This document shows, in pieces, positions 22,241 through 32,344 of a DNA stretch of 64,000 nt (positions are counted from its first letter, which is position 1; every line of letters starts with the position of its first letter). The DNA lies in assembly GCF_021347895.1 (NCBI RefSeq), contig NC_067113.1, positions 2,958,251 through 3,022,250 of the forward strand, given 5' to 3'. Position numbers and translations under genes: made by a program. The notes below the pieces were generated by a model that worked only from the letters and a program-made list of their open reading frames with translations, did no database searches and was not told where the DNA came from. The DNA is from Acanthochromis polyacanthus. Taxonomy: Eukaryota > Chordata > Actinopteri > Pomacentridae.

Positions 22241-24960
22241 TGAAAACTGAAATTTGATTGATAAAGTTCCAGATGAATTAATGCATTTTATTAGAGCATA
22301 GAGTATGTATTTGTTTTATATTTCAATTTAAAAGCAGCATGTTGCACATTGCTGTTTGTCTTCATTTGCATGATCCAGTGTATAGCCAGTGCACTTAGAT
22401 GACAATGTGTACTGAAAAAGTGGACAGGTGAAAGTATTACAGTAATCTTACAATGAATGAACAGGCATGATGTGATCAATTCACCCTAACTCTTCTGATA
22501 GAATGGAATGATGACTTTTGGTAACTCTACTCAATCCCATGACCCCACAGTATGGTTGACACATCGACAGCCTGTGAGCTAATGCAGGAATATAAACAGT
22601 ATTTTCGCACAAAGGTGCCCCAATGGCCTGCTTTCATGTTATATGGATGGTCACATTGGAATTCAGTCCATGGACATGTTTTCATGCCGCAGAAACAGGT
22701 GGTGATGAATCATTTCTGACGCTCTTAGCTGCCGAGCACCGGCAGATAAGCTCCTAACATGCTATAAGATAAGCATGATTAAAATAGTTGAACAAACAGG
22801 ATGATAGTATTTGTCACTGTCTGGCCCAGTGGACAGCTGACAGTTGTTTTGCAGTATTTTTAGTCTCCTAACACAGGATAAAAGACATAATGGATGGACA
22901 ATTCCAGCATTCCAGTAGAATGTCGGACAATACAAAAGCACAGACTGTACAGACTGGAGGTTGATTCACAAGAGATCTGACCTTGAGGTGACAGTCAGTA
23001 GAAAATGGATGGTTTCAAGAAGCAGTGAATAAGTTGCAAGGTAAGTTTTTATACAGGAGTCAGTGCAAGTGTGATCCTGCTTCTATGATGCTGTATGTGG
23101 TTCAAGTAGGGCTCTAGCCAAGACCATTTACAGCAAGTTGAGACAGAGACAATGTCAAGTCTGAGCAGCTCCCAGTGAGAGTCCAATAGATGGTAAGATT
23201 GGGTCAAGATCGAGTCAAAAAAAGAGTCCAACACTTTATTTACTGATTCCACAGACTCTTTATATGGTGAAGTCAATTATGATAACAATGCACATCATTC
23301 ACACTGCAAGCACAATGTTGATGTAGCTCAAAATGTGGTAGAAACTAATGTTGTTTATTTGTTTGTTTCTACAGCAGGGTAGAAAGAACCAAATGGACTT
23401 GATCAAAACCAGAAATGGGGGCAAAAACCAAGTCAAAATATCTACTAGACTGAGGCAAATTAAAGAGCTGAACATCTTAAGACTAAACTCGAGACCAAAG
23501 CCAGGTTCAAGTATTACAGTGTTAGTTTAAAAAAATAAAACGTTTGGTAAGTTGGGACATTAAGCTCTAGCTGTTGTTGTTATATTCAATTTTACATTGC
23601 CACAGATGATGTACAGTCTGTTAAATATATGCATTTTCTCAGTAAATGTGAACATCATGTGTGGGTTGCTTGTTGCTTTCCTGGAAGCAGTCCATGTTGA
23701 TTTGCAGCATTTCTACTGTCTTAAATATGTGTATCATAAGCAAATACTTGCTATTGATACATTCAACTGTGCATGTGTTTTTGTTTTTAATTGTCAACAT
23801 TCTAGTAGCAGAACACTACTGGTGAGCTGTGATTGGCTCCTCTCATTTATTTCTATACTTCACACACATCTGACTGGATGGATTTATTATAGATATAAAC
23901 AGCTAAGTGGACATGTTGACACAGGTTTTGGCTTGTGAAAAGCATGACTTTTATTCATAAACCAGCTGTACATGCGAGTTCAGTCACACATCATCTTGAG
24001 ATGTCGATCAGCTTCCAAGGAACTTGATGCAAGTGACAGTGGTATGATTTCCAAGACTTCTAAAATTACTTTTAAATTTAATTGACCAAACTGCATTTCT
24101 AGAAAACCACTGGATTATGTGTGGCACCTGTTTCCCTGATCAGCAGTGTGTCTACTTGAGACCATTTTGTGTAGGTGTTGATTAATGATGTCCAAAAACA
24201 TATTTTTTGCCCTATGAGTCATTGCAATCACTCATAGTGAACACCGAATGAGCTACCTGTTTATCACGACTTCATGTATTCGCCTGCTGATTTCTTTATA
24301 ATTAGACAGTGAGAGCATGAAATGGACCATAACTACCAGCTTCATCCATAAAATGATTTTTTTTTTCTGCAGCTGGTTCCAACACAACTTTCACTGGCTC
24401 ATGGACTACGTTTCATAATAACAAAAGTGGGTATACTTTTGATTCAACAAATGCTAAATGTTGTTCTTGTCAAAAACAGTTTGAATCTTCAAAATGTGCC
24501 AGAGAGCAAATGTGATTTAATCCTGATGAAGACCTGCTGTGGTCAGCAATGTTCATTTTTAAATTGTGCTTCACAAGCATGCCATGTAACCAAATTAGGC
24601 TTGTAGCAAAACTGCATATGGGCTTCTACATCAGAGCTTAAATTTTCAGATCTTAAGACTTTTTTTCTTTCTTCTTTTGTTCAGACCAAATATAGGCATT
24701 AAAATAACAGTACCCTTAGCTGACAGCTGATACAGGTATTCATTCATGCTAGTTAGGGCCATTTTCATTATTCTGCATTAAAAAATCTGGAAAACAAGAT
24801 TTGAACCAGTGAGCCAAGCATAGCATAAGGACCAAAACTAGGAAAAGAGATTTAATCAGAAGGTCAAAAGACAGCTGCACCAAAATAACAGTTTTACTCT
24901 ATTACTGGGGATTATGTGGCTGTCTATTTCTTGGTCGACACCAGTAACCTCCTTTTTAAA
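22241..24960. other. no gene recognised
   Basis: AT-rich intergenic DNA with short random frames. I see no repeat ends, splice-ordered frames or structured elements I can support. Confidence 0.5.
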
Positions 24961-24964
24961 AGAT

Positions 24965-25325
24965 ATATATATAAGATGGGATGGAGAGATCGTACACAAA
25001 ATGTATACGCCAATCAGCACAGCATTAAAATCACTGACAGGTGAAGTGAATAACATTGATTTTCTCATTACAATGCTATGTTCTGCTGGGAAACTTTGGT
25101 TCTTGACTTTCCTGTGGATTTTACATTGACACTTAGTACCCACATAAACGCTGTTGCAGACCAAGCATGCCACCAATATGGCAAAGGTATGTCCCCACAG
25201 CAACAGTCTCTCCTGCAGGAGGATGCCCAATCCACCAAAAGGCACATTGTCACTATCCCGTCCTGAAACAATCACGGATCATTTTTGGCGGAATAGAGGG
25301 GGACCGACACCATATTAGGCATATA
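24965..25325 (+). mobile_element. Tc1-type relic, internally deleted
   Basis: The left part has cagcattaaaatcactgac, AGGTGAAGTGAATAACATTG and the stretch around tgttctgctgggaaac. The right part has aggaggatgccca and gaccgacaccatattaggc. In their order these match a fish Tc1-like element whose transposase reads ...PTQY at its end. The segment between, coding for most of the transposase C-terminus, is deleted. A second piece of the same family is at 54060-54330. Confidence 0.6.
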
Positions 25326-25429
25326 GTGATTTAAATAGTTGTGGCTGGTCCCGTTTCACTCCTGGTAAAATTAAGCCAGTGAATAGCATCTTCATTTCAT
25401 TCTTAAAAATGTATTATCAGTTTAACCCT

Positions 25430-26560
25430 GCTCTCTTGCTCAGGCGTAAAGATTAAACCAGAGTTCATGTTAGGTATCGTCCAAAAGTTATTCCTGTACT
25501 TCCTATCAGCTCACTGACTGTATTCATTTGCATTCTTTGAGAAATATTCTGAAACCTTCACTGCTGGCTTAGCTTTCACCCTCACTGCTTTAAGTCCACA
25601 TTCCTCAGAAGCTAAATTAACTGCAGTGGATTCATCCTCTCCATTTAGATTGTTTAGCTGTAATGACAGTGTATTAACAGATGCTCTGGCAGAGAAGAGG
25701 AAAAGAGGGGCGAAGATAGTTTCCAAAGAGTCCTGTTTTATTAATGTTAACACGGTGACTGGGCAAAATGATCAGTCTCCTTCAAGCATACATAATTACT
25801 GTGGTACCCAGAGAAAGGAGGAGGGGGGATAAAGAGCAGAGGAGAAGAGGGAGAACGGCCAAGACAGGTGCAGTGAGGTGAACAGCACTGGGGAAATGAG
25901 GCTCCATTAAGTTTGTCATCAGCAAAACGCCACCCGAGGTCACTGCAGAAGATGACCCCACCACCACCACCTTTCTTCCCTGTCTCCCCCTCTCTCCCCT
26001 CCTTGGCTTAATTGTTTGCATCTTTCCAGTCATGTCTCTCAGCCTCCCATCACTCCTGTATTTAAAAGCCTCTCTGTCCATGAGAGCGATTAAAGTGGAA
26101 TGGAGCGTGTACTCGACCATCTCTCTTCCCCAATTCTTTCCCTCTCGTCTCTTTATTTAATATGCATGGCTCCAACCATTAAGGTGAACACAGCACTGTA
26201 CTCCAGTGCACCTCGATCCATCTCTCTCTCTACCCATTACGCCTACACAATAAGGAATAATTTAAATCAAAGCCTCACTTTGGGAGAGGAGGGCACAAAA
26301 TTCACTTATTCACTGATAGTGTAAGGGAAGTGAGTTTTCATGTAAAAAACTGTTGCGGATAACAGGAGGAGTAAATCGCCGGACTATAATTTTAAATAGA
26401 GTAGTATTACTCTGATATGGTGACAAGGTTTAGGATTATTCAAATTAAGGTGTAGAGGATGACTAATTGTGTATTATCCAGTAATGTGGAAGAACAATTT
26501 ATCCCTGTGTCACGATGTATGCCAGAGAGCAGAAATAAAATGAAATAGATAAAGGCAGGG
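25430..26560. other. transposon-free stretch, possible conserved non-coding DNA
   Basis: I recognise no repeat family here. The sequence has low-divergence-looking AT-rich blocks with homeodomain-type words (ataattac, tttaatatgcat, ggataatttaaat-like) and GC-balanced purine/pyrimidine tracts (25810-26010). This is what vertebrate enhancers often look like, but there is no direct proof; only alignment to other fish could show it. Confidence 0.2.
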
Positions 26561-26869
26561 AAATGAATTCACATGACACAAGCATAATGAAAGGAATATT
26601 TTAGAATTATTTCATTTGTAGAGGTGGGCAGTTTCCATTCAGAGGCTAAACTATACTGTTTCACTCAGCATGATATTTAGTGTTTATGGGGCTCCATTTC
26701 CTTCGACTATGGCTTCTATGGCTTCTCTTCATAGAAGAAATAAGATTAACATGATCTTAAATTAACTCTCTTAGTGCACTATTTGATAATCTTTTCATTC
26801 CAAACTTACAAGTGCACATGAAGTAGACAGAGCAAAGCAAACTTTCACAACATGTTGCTACTTTTCTAC
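26561..26869. other. no gene recognised
   Basis: AT-rich spacer with no supported feature. Confidence 0.4.
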
Positions 26870-27650
26870 AGGAGAGGCGCCTGATAACTGAAGGCTCTGC
26901 CTCCAATTCTACTTTTAGAAATTCGAGGAACAACAAGTAAACCTGCAGTCTGAGAGCAAAGAGTTCTGCTAGGATAATATGGTACTATCCAGTCTTTAAG
27001 ATAAGATGGAAATTGGTTGTTAAGAGCTTTATATGTCAGAAGAAGGATTTTGAATTCTATTCTAGAATTAACAGGAAGCCAATGAAGAGAAACCAGTATA
27101 GGAGAAATATGATCTCTCTTGCTAACTCACATCAGTACTCTGCCTGCAGCATTTTGGATCAGCTGTAGATGTTTCAGAGAGCTATTGGGACATCCTGATA
27201 GTAAGGAATTGAAATAGTCAAGTCTGGAAGTAACAAATGCATGGATTAGTTTTTCTGCATCACTCTGAGACAGGATGTTCCTGATTTTTACAATATTTCT
27301 CAGGTAAAAAGGAAGTCCTAAAGATTTTTTTTATGTGTGAGTTAAAGGACATGTCCTGGTCAAAGATAACTCAGAGGTTCTTCACAGTAGTACTGGAGGC
27401 CAATGTAATGCCATCCAGATTAACTATATGCTTTGAAAGTGAGTTTTTAAGATGTTTGGGGCCAAATATAATGACTTTAGTCTTGTCTGAATTTAGTAGT
27501 AGGAAATTACAGGTCATCCAGGCCTATATGTCCTCAGACAATGTTGCAGTCTTGCGAGCTGATTAGTTTCATCTGGCTTCATAGATAAATACATTTGAGT
27601 GTCGTCACTGTATCAGTGGAAATTAATACAGTGTTTCCTAATAATATTGC
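26870..27650 (-). pseudogene. L2-type LINE, 3' reverse transcriptase fragment
   Basis: Minus-strand reading in changing frames gives the end region of an L2 reverse transcriptase: LDYFNSLLSGCPNSSLKHLQ, then LIQNAAGRVL, then SLHWLPVNSRIEFKILLLTY and PYYPSRTLCSQTAGLLVVPR. The same order is seen in the better copy at 61921-63304 (SRLDYCNGLF, IQNAAARILT, SLHWIPVAQRIDFKTALLVY). Stops are frequent and both ends are missing; the element stops where the AT-rich array at 27655 begins. Confidence 0.8.
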
Positions 27651-27654
27651 CTCA

Positions 27655-27855
27655 GTCGATATATATTGAATGAAAATCGGAATATATTGAATGAAAGTCG
27701 ATATATATTGAATGAAAATCGATATATAAAGAATGAAAGTATGAATATATTGAATGAAAGTCGGAATATATGGAATGACAGTCGGAATATAAATAATGTT
27801 CAGATTTTAATTCCATCTATTCAGACTTTCATTCCATATATTCAGACTTTCTTCT
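27655..27855. repeat. left array of about 22-bp AT-rich repeats
   Basis: Seven or eight copies of a unit like ATATATTGAATGAAAGTCGG run from 27658 to 27797. Two or three copies in the opposite orientation follow (ATTCAGACTTTCATTCCATAT, 27820-27852). The array lies directly outside the inverted end at 27855. Direct-orientation copies also occur at the far side of the element (30150-30212 and 31879-31905). Spacing is not constant and units differ, so this is not a CRISPR array. Confidence 0.85.
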
Positions 27856-28125
27856 ACGGAGCCCCGGGAAGGGACATGGCAAACAAAAACAGGAACCTTA
27901 TTGGACATTTGCTCTTCAGATGAGCTATATCTGTCTTCATGGTTGTCACAGGAACGGCGACTACGTTTGAGAAAACAGGTAATTTTTAGAGATGTTTTGA
28001 TTCTGAACACTGAACGTGTTAGCATTAGCTTAGCTACTTAGCTTCGACTACATTTGCATCCCTACATAGCGGTTAAACACACCATATTTGATGATAATGA
28101 TAATATCTATGTTTATCTTTATAGC

Positions 28126-28291
28126 TGGTCTTAAGGCTAATTACGAGGCAGAGGTCAGCTGCTGCCTGGACACATCCATGATCACGCCACTGGTGGGACA
28201 CAATTGTACTGGATTTCAGCTGAAGGCTGCTGTTCTGTCCAAACTGAGACATTTTTATTGTGACATACCCTCCACTGTTGTTAGCTTTTGA
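28126..28291 (+). other. possible forward-strand exon inside the element
   Basis: After a tttatctttatag acceptor at about 28124 an open frame of 53 codons reads GLKANYEAEVSCCLDTSMIT and so on to TGA at 28289-28291. A matching upstream donor (aaacag|gtaattt) occurs at about 27978. The frame is plausible but has no recognised motif. Confidence 0.25.
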
Positions 28292-28775
28292 TTCAATAAT
28301 TTTTTTGAGATGAGGAAATCACTATTGCATGTTTCTAGTTAAATACCCTACTTTATGATATATCACTACAGCATGCACTTTTTATATTTTCCATCAATTT
28401 CACCCAAAAGTTGAATAACTATTTGTGAGCAGTGTATGTAGACACATAATAGAAGCACATTTCAATAATATATCTGCTGCAGTAGTGCAGTTTATCTACC
28501 TAGATTGGTGTAACAGTAAAAAAACAACAACATATGATATGTTTCTGACTAAAATCTGCTTGAAAAGCACAACTGCTTATCTGTCAAAATGTGTGTAACA
28601 AAAGTGTGCACTGAACACTGAATAAAGTCTCTGTAGATTATACAAAATTTGCATCTCTCATCACAAATTTCTGTTTATTCACCAAAGTGCATGAGTAAAA
28701 TACAAAACAGGTGAAGTACTAAAGTAAAGTAAAAAAGATTTATTTTCTAGAAAAGCCAATAGTCAACAATGCAGT

Positions 28776-30089
28776 TTAATTCTGGACAGTTGCTCCAGCA
28801 CCGACACCATGCGTCCCATCAGTGCAACCAAGGTTTTCATTCATCTTCTGGATGTTCTGGAGCATGGCAGAGGTCACGTCTTGGTGTCTTCCGATCTGTT
28901 CCAAGAACCGTTCCTCTGACCTCTCCAGATACTGCAGAGGATCCACAGCAGCTTCCTGGTTCCCTTTTCCTGCATAAAAGCACCAAAAAGTACTAGTTGT
29001 CAGTAATTATTTTCTATTTTCATAAACACAGTTAACTTAAAGTAAATGTTCTATTTTGTGATTTTAGGATGGGTCAAAAGATAACATACTGATCATGTTG
29101 ATGTCTGCATAGTCTAAACAGATCTTACTTGATTTGGTCTGTAGAGAGGAGGACAGCGTGGAGGAGCTGCAGGACGGAACCAGTAAGCTGCAGACTAGTG
29201 CTCCTGGTAACTGGACCTCATCATCCAAGGCCGACAACTAAATAAAATGAACAAGACATGCTGTTGATAGCATCTGTAATACAAATGATTTTATCCATTA
29301 ACTGATTTATTGCTTTGTCCATACAATGTTAGAAAGTGTTACAAATAATACCTGTAATAATTTCCAACAGTGATAAATGCCTTGTTTTATTTTACAACAA
29401 AAACACCAAAAGCATCTGTGTATAAGAAATCAGTGCATTGGATTTCCACATCTGCAAAGCTAGAAAATCACACATCAGAATTTTACCTTGAAATTATGAA
29501 AATAGCTGCAGATTACCAGTACTCTTTACTTCATTGTGTTAACTTGATCATTTGAATCAGTTTTTTAGACTTGTATTACTGATACGAAACATAATCAACA
29601 CATAAATTAAAATGTGTTCGCAAAGAGTTCACTGGTTCTTCAAGGGAAATTTCAATGATAACCATATAGTTCAGTAATATGATTAATGGGTCATTGTGTA
29701 ACAGCGTGGGAGGTTCTGAATACAGGTCTTGGACTGAAATATTGCTGCTGCTTTCCTCCGGTTTTATAAGGAGTTGTTTCATAGCTTGTTAGCTTACCAG
29801 CGGCTAACTGGCTGGCAAACAATAGTTCAACGCCAACCTCTAATCATGATCCGGTGTCCGGACCGCGTTAGCTGGCGGAACGTTCATAATACTGATGTGG
29901 GACTGTTGTAGCTAGCGTATTCATAGTAGGATAACAGCAGGATGTTGGAGAAATAAAACTTACCATTATCAGGATCGCTGGTCTGCATGGCAGACTCTTA
30001 GCGCATCGCACTGCTTGAATGTCTGTGTATTTCAGGCCGATTTCAAAATAAAACTCAATAAAATTCTCGTCCGGGTGAGTGTCCTTCAT
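28776..30089 (-). CDS. three-exon gene of an unclassified element, possibly decayed
   Basis: Exon 1 (30089-29964) starts with ATG and encodes MKDTHPDENFIEFYFEIGLK followed by YTDIQ; it ends at an ATG|GTAAGT donor. Exon 2 (29237-29129) follows a TTTTATTTAG acceptor and encodes a Leu/Ser-rich stretch. Exon 3 follows a TTTTATGCAG acceptor (from 28969) and encodes a charged, helical, coiled-coil-like end (YLERSEERFLEQIGRHQ, SAMLQNIQKMNEN). All three junctions are in phase, with no stop, until TAA at 28776-28778. A one-base shift in the cctt run just before the end would instead give VALMGRMVSVLEQLSRIKL and a TGA at 28763-28765, a more natural coiled-coil end, so the last part may be frameshifted. 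No catalytic domain is present; exons encoding one may be lost. Function unknown. Confidence 0.5.
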
Positions 30090-30216
30090 TGTCGCTTCGC
30101 CATACGGACATGTCCCTTCCGGGGCTCGGTAGGAAAAAAAGATTTGATATATATATAATGAAAGTATGAATATATATATAATGAAATTCGGAATACATTG
30201 AATGAAAGTACAAATA

Positions 30217-31840
30217 CAGTGCCTTGTGAAAGTATTCGGCCCCGTTGAACTTTTCAACCTTTTGCCACATTTCAGGCTTCAAACATAAAGATATAAAATT
30301 TTAATTTTTTGTCAAGAATCAACAGCAAGTGGGACACAATCATGAAGTTGAATGAAATTTATTGGATATTTTATACTTTTGTAACAAATAAAAAACTGAA
30401 AAGTGGGGTGTGCAATATTATTCGGCCCCTTTACTTTCAGTGCAGCAAACTCACTCCAGAAGTTCAGTGAGGATCTCAGAATGATCCAATGTTGTCCTAA
30501 ATGACTGATGATGATAAATAGAATCCACCTGTGTCTAATCAAGTCTCCGTATAAATGCACCTGCTCTGTGATAGTCTCAGGGTTCTGTTTAAAGTGCAGA
30601 GAGCATCATGAAGACCAAGGAACACACCAGGCAGGTCCGAGATACTGTTGTGGAGAAGTTTAAAGCCGGATTTGGATACAAAAAGATTTCCCAAGCTTTA
30701 AACATCTCAAGGAGCACTGTGCAAGCAATCATATTGAAATGGAAGGAGTATCAGACCACTGCAAATCTACCAAAACCCAGCCGTCCCTCTAAACTTTCAC
30801 CTGGAACAAGGAGAAGACTGATCAGAGATGCAGCCAAGAGGCCCATGATCACTCTGGATGAACTGCAGAGATCTACAGCTGAGGTGGGAGAGTCTGTCCA
30901 TAGGACAACAATCAGTCGTACACTGCACAAATCTGGCCTTTATGGAAGAGTGGCAAGAAGAAAGCCATTTCTCAAAGATATTAATAAAAAGTCACGTTTG
31001 AAGTTTGCCACAAGCCACCTGGGAGACACACCAAACATGTGGAAGAAGGTGCTCTGGTCAGATGAAACCAAAATCGAACTTTTTGGCCACAATGCAAAAC
31101 GATATGTTTGGCGTAAAAGCAACACAGCTCATCACCCTGAACACACCATCCCCACTGTCAAACATGGTGGTGGCAGCCTCATGGTTTGGGCCTGCTTTTC
31201 TTCAGCAGGGACAGGGAAGATGGTTAAAATTGATGGGAAGATGAATGGAGCCAAATACAGGAGCATTCTGGAAGAAAACCTGTTGGAGTCTGCAAAAGAC
31301 CTGAGACTGGGACGGAGATTTATCTTCCAACAGGACAATGATCGAAAACATAAAGCCAAATCTACAATGGAATGGTTCACAAATAAAGGTATCCAGGTGT
31401 TAGAATGGCCAAGTCAAAGTCCAGACCTGAATCCAATCGAGAATCTGTGGGCAGAGCTGAAGACTGCTGTTCGCAAACGCTCTCCATCCAACCTCACTGA
31501 GCTCGAGCTGTTTTGCAAGGAAGAATGGGCAAGAATTTCAGTCTCTCGATGTGCAAAACTGATAGAGACATACCCCAAGCGACTTGCAGCTGTAATTGCA
31601 GAAAAAGGTGGTGCTACAAAGTATTAATGCAAGGGGGCCGAATAATATCGCACACCCACTTTTCAGGTTTTATTTGTTAAAAAAGTTTAAAATATCCAAT
31701 AAATTTCGTTCAACTTCACGATTGTGTCCCACTTGTTGTTGATTCTTGACAAAAATTAAAATTTTACATCTTTATGTTTGAAGCCTGAAATGTGGCGAAA
31801 GGTTGAAAAGTTCAAGGGGGCCGAATACTTTCACAAGGCA

Positions 31841-31843
<3 letters not shown>
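30217..31843 (+). mobile_element. Tc1-type transposon, full length, with TA duplications
   Basis: The ends CAGTGCCTTGTGAAAGTATT (30217) and AATACTTTCACAAGGCACTG (to 31843) are perfect inverses, flanked by TA at 30215-30216 and 31844-31845. The inverted repeats extend about 210 bp with only scattered differences. They contain a second, inner copy of the attcggcccc word (about 30420 and its inverse near 31637), the IR/DR arrangement known from Sleeping Beauty-like elements. Length 1627 is standard for complete Tc1 elements. It sits in the right repeat array of the element that ends at 30131, so it is the younger insertion. Confidence 0.95.
30608..31627 (+). CDS. Tc1-type transposase, uninterrupted ORF
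   Basis: 339 residues, the usual length for fish Tc1 transposases. Two helix-turn-helix parts bind the inverted repeats: residues 20-50 (FGYKKISQALNISRSTVQ) and about 80-115. Between them is a basic GTRRR at 66-70 in the position of the GRPR hook. The DDE domain has Asp152 (WSDETKIELFG), Asp243 (FQQDNDRKH) and Glu278 (SPDLNPIENLW), with 34 residues between the last two, the DD34E pattern. The Gly-rich KHGGGSLMVW box is present. Odd: the normally very constant DNDPKHT motif reads DNDRKHK, with Pro and Thr changed next to the catalytic Asp243. The enzyme may therefore be weak or dead although the frame is whole. The start codon lies about 390 bases inside the left end, as usual. Confidence 0.95.
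   Translation: MKTKEHTRQVRDTVVEKFKAGFGYKKISQALNISRSTVQAIILKWKEYQTTANLPKPSRPSKLSPGTRRRLIRDAAKRPMITLDELQRSTAEVGESVHRTTISRTLHKSGLYGRVARRKPFLKDINKKSRLKFATSHLGDTPNMWKKVLWSDETKIELFGHNAKRYVWRKSNTAHHPEHTIPTVKHGGGSLMVWACFSSAGTGKMVKIDGKMNGAKYRSILEENLLESAKDLRLGRRFIFQQDNDRKHKAKSTMEWFTNKGIQVLEWPSQSPDLNPIENLWAELKTAVRKRSPSNLTELELFCKEEWARISVSRCAKLIETYPKRLAAVIAEKGGATKY

Positions 31844-31880
<37 letters not shown>
31844..31880. repeat. (TA)n microsatellite
   Basis: About 36 bases of alternating TA beginning at the TA target duplication of the Tc1 element. It probably grew from the AT-rich array that the element entered. Confidence 0.9.
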
Positions 31881-31881
<1 letters not shown>

Positions 31882-31905
31882 GAAAGTCAGAATATATTGA
31901 ATAAA

Positions 31906-32282
31906 GGCGTATACGACAGCGTGTACCAGTTCCCGCCAATATCCAGCAACTTCGCACAGCCATTGAAGAGAAGTGGACCCCCTCAATAAAACAAAACTGC
32001 ACATTTCAGAGTGGCCTTTTATTGTGGGCAGTCTAAGGCACACCTGTGCACTAATCATGGTGTCTAATCAGTATCTTGATATGGCACACCTGTGAGGTGG
32101 GATGGATTATCTCAGCAAAGGAGAAGTGCTCACCATCACAGATTTAGACAGATTTGTGAACAATATTTGAGAGAAATGGTGACATTGTGTATGTGGAAAA
32201 AGTTTCAGATCTTTTGAGTTCATCTCATAAAAAATGGGAGCAAAAGCAATAGTGTTGTGTTATATTTTTGTTGAGTGTATAC
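31906..32282 (+). mobile_element. 3' end fragment of a second Tc1-type element
   Basis: It opens with transposase C-terminal coding in a shifted frame (VYDSVYQFPPIS-like words, 31908-31945). Then come the characteristic 3' UTR words aacaaaactgcacatttcag, tggccttttattgtggg and cacacctgtgaggtgggatg, and the outer end tatatttttgttgagtgtat. The 5' two thirds are missing. The family differs from the intact copy at 30217. Confidence 0.8.
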
Positions 32283-32344
32283 ATATACATACATATACAT
32301 ATATATATATTAATATTATATATATTATATACACACACATATAG

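Larger units (their letters stand above)
27855..30131 (-). mobile_element. unclassified DNA element with TACGGAGCCCC-type inverted ends
   Basis: The left end TACGGAGCCCCGGGAAGGGA (from 27855, continuing CATG) and the right end (CATGTCCCTTCCGGGGCTCG, 30109 on, ending GTA) are inverted repeats that differ by one substitution and one base in the C/G run. They enclose 2.2 kb with a spliced reverse-strand gene (28776-30089) that starts about 20 bases inside the right end, as transposon genes often do. Both ends are bordered outside by arrays of the same AT-rich 22-bp unit. I do not recognise the family. The first exon weakly recalls integrase-core (IS3EU-type) fish transposons. Confidence 0.55.

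Noticed and set aside
23597..23938. 113-codon frame with Cys/Phe-rich composition
   Set aside because: No motif, signal sequence or conserved pattern; composition follows the AT-rich base content.
24856..25275. 139-codon reverse-strand frame that looks membrane-like
   Set aside because: It lies antisense on a Tc1-type relic whose plus-strand words are recognisable.
27655..27855. Short repeats of about 22 bases that might suggest a CRISPR-like array
   Set aside because: The spacing is irregular, units differ, spacers are not unique sequence, and part of the array is inverted. It is a eukaryotic AT-rich repeat flanking a transposon.
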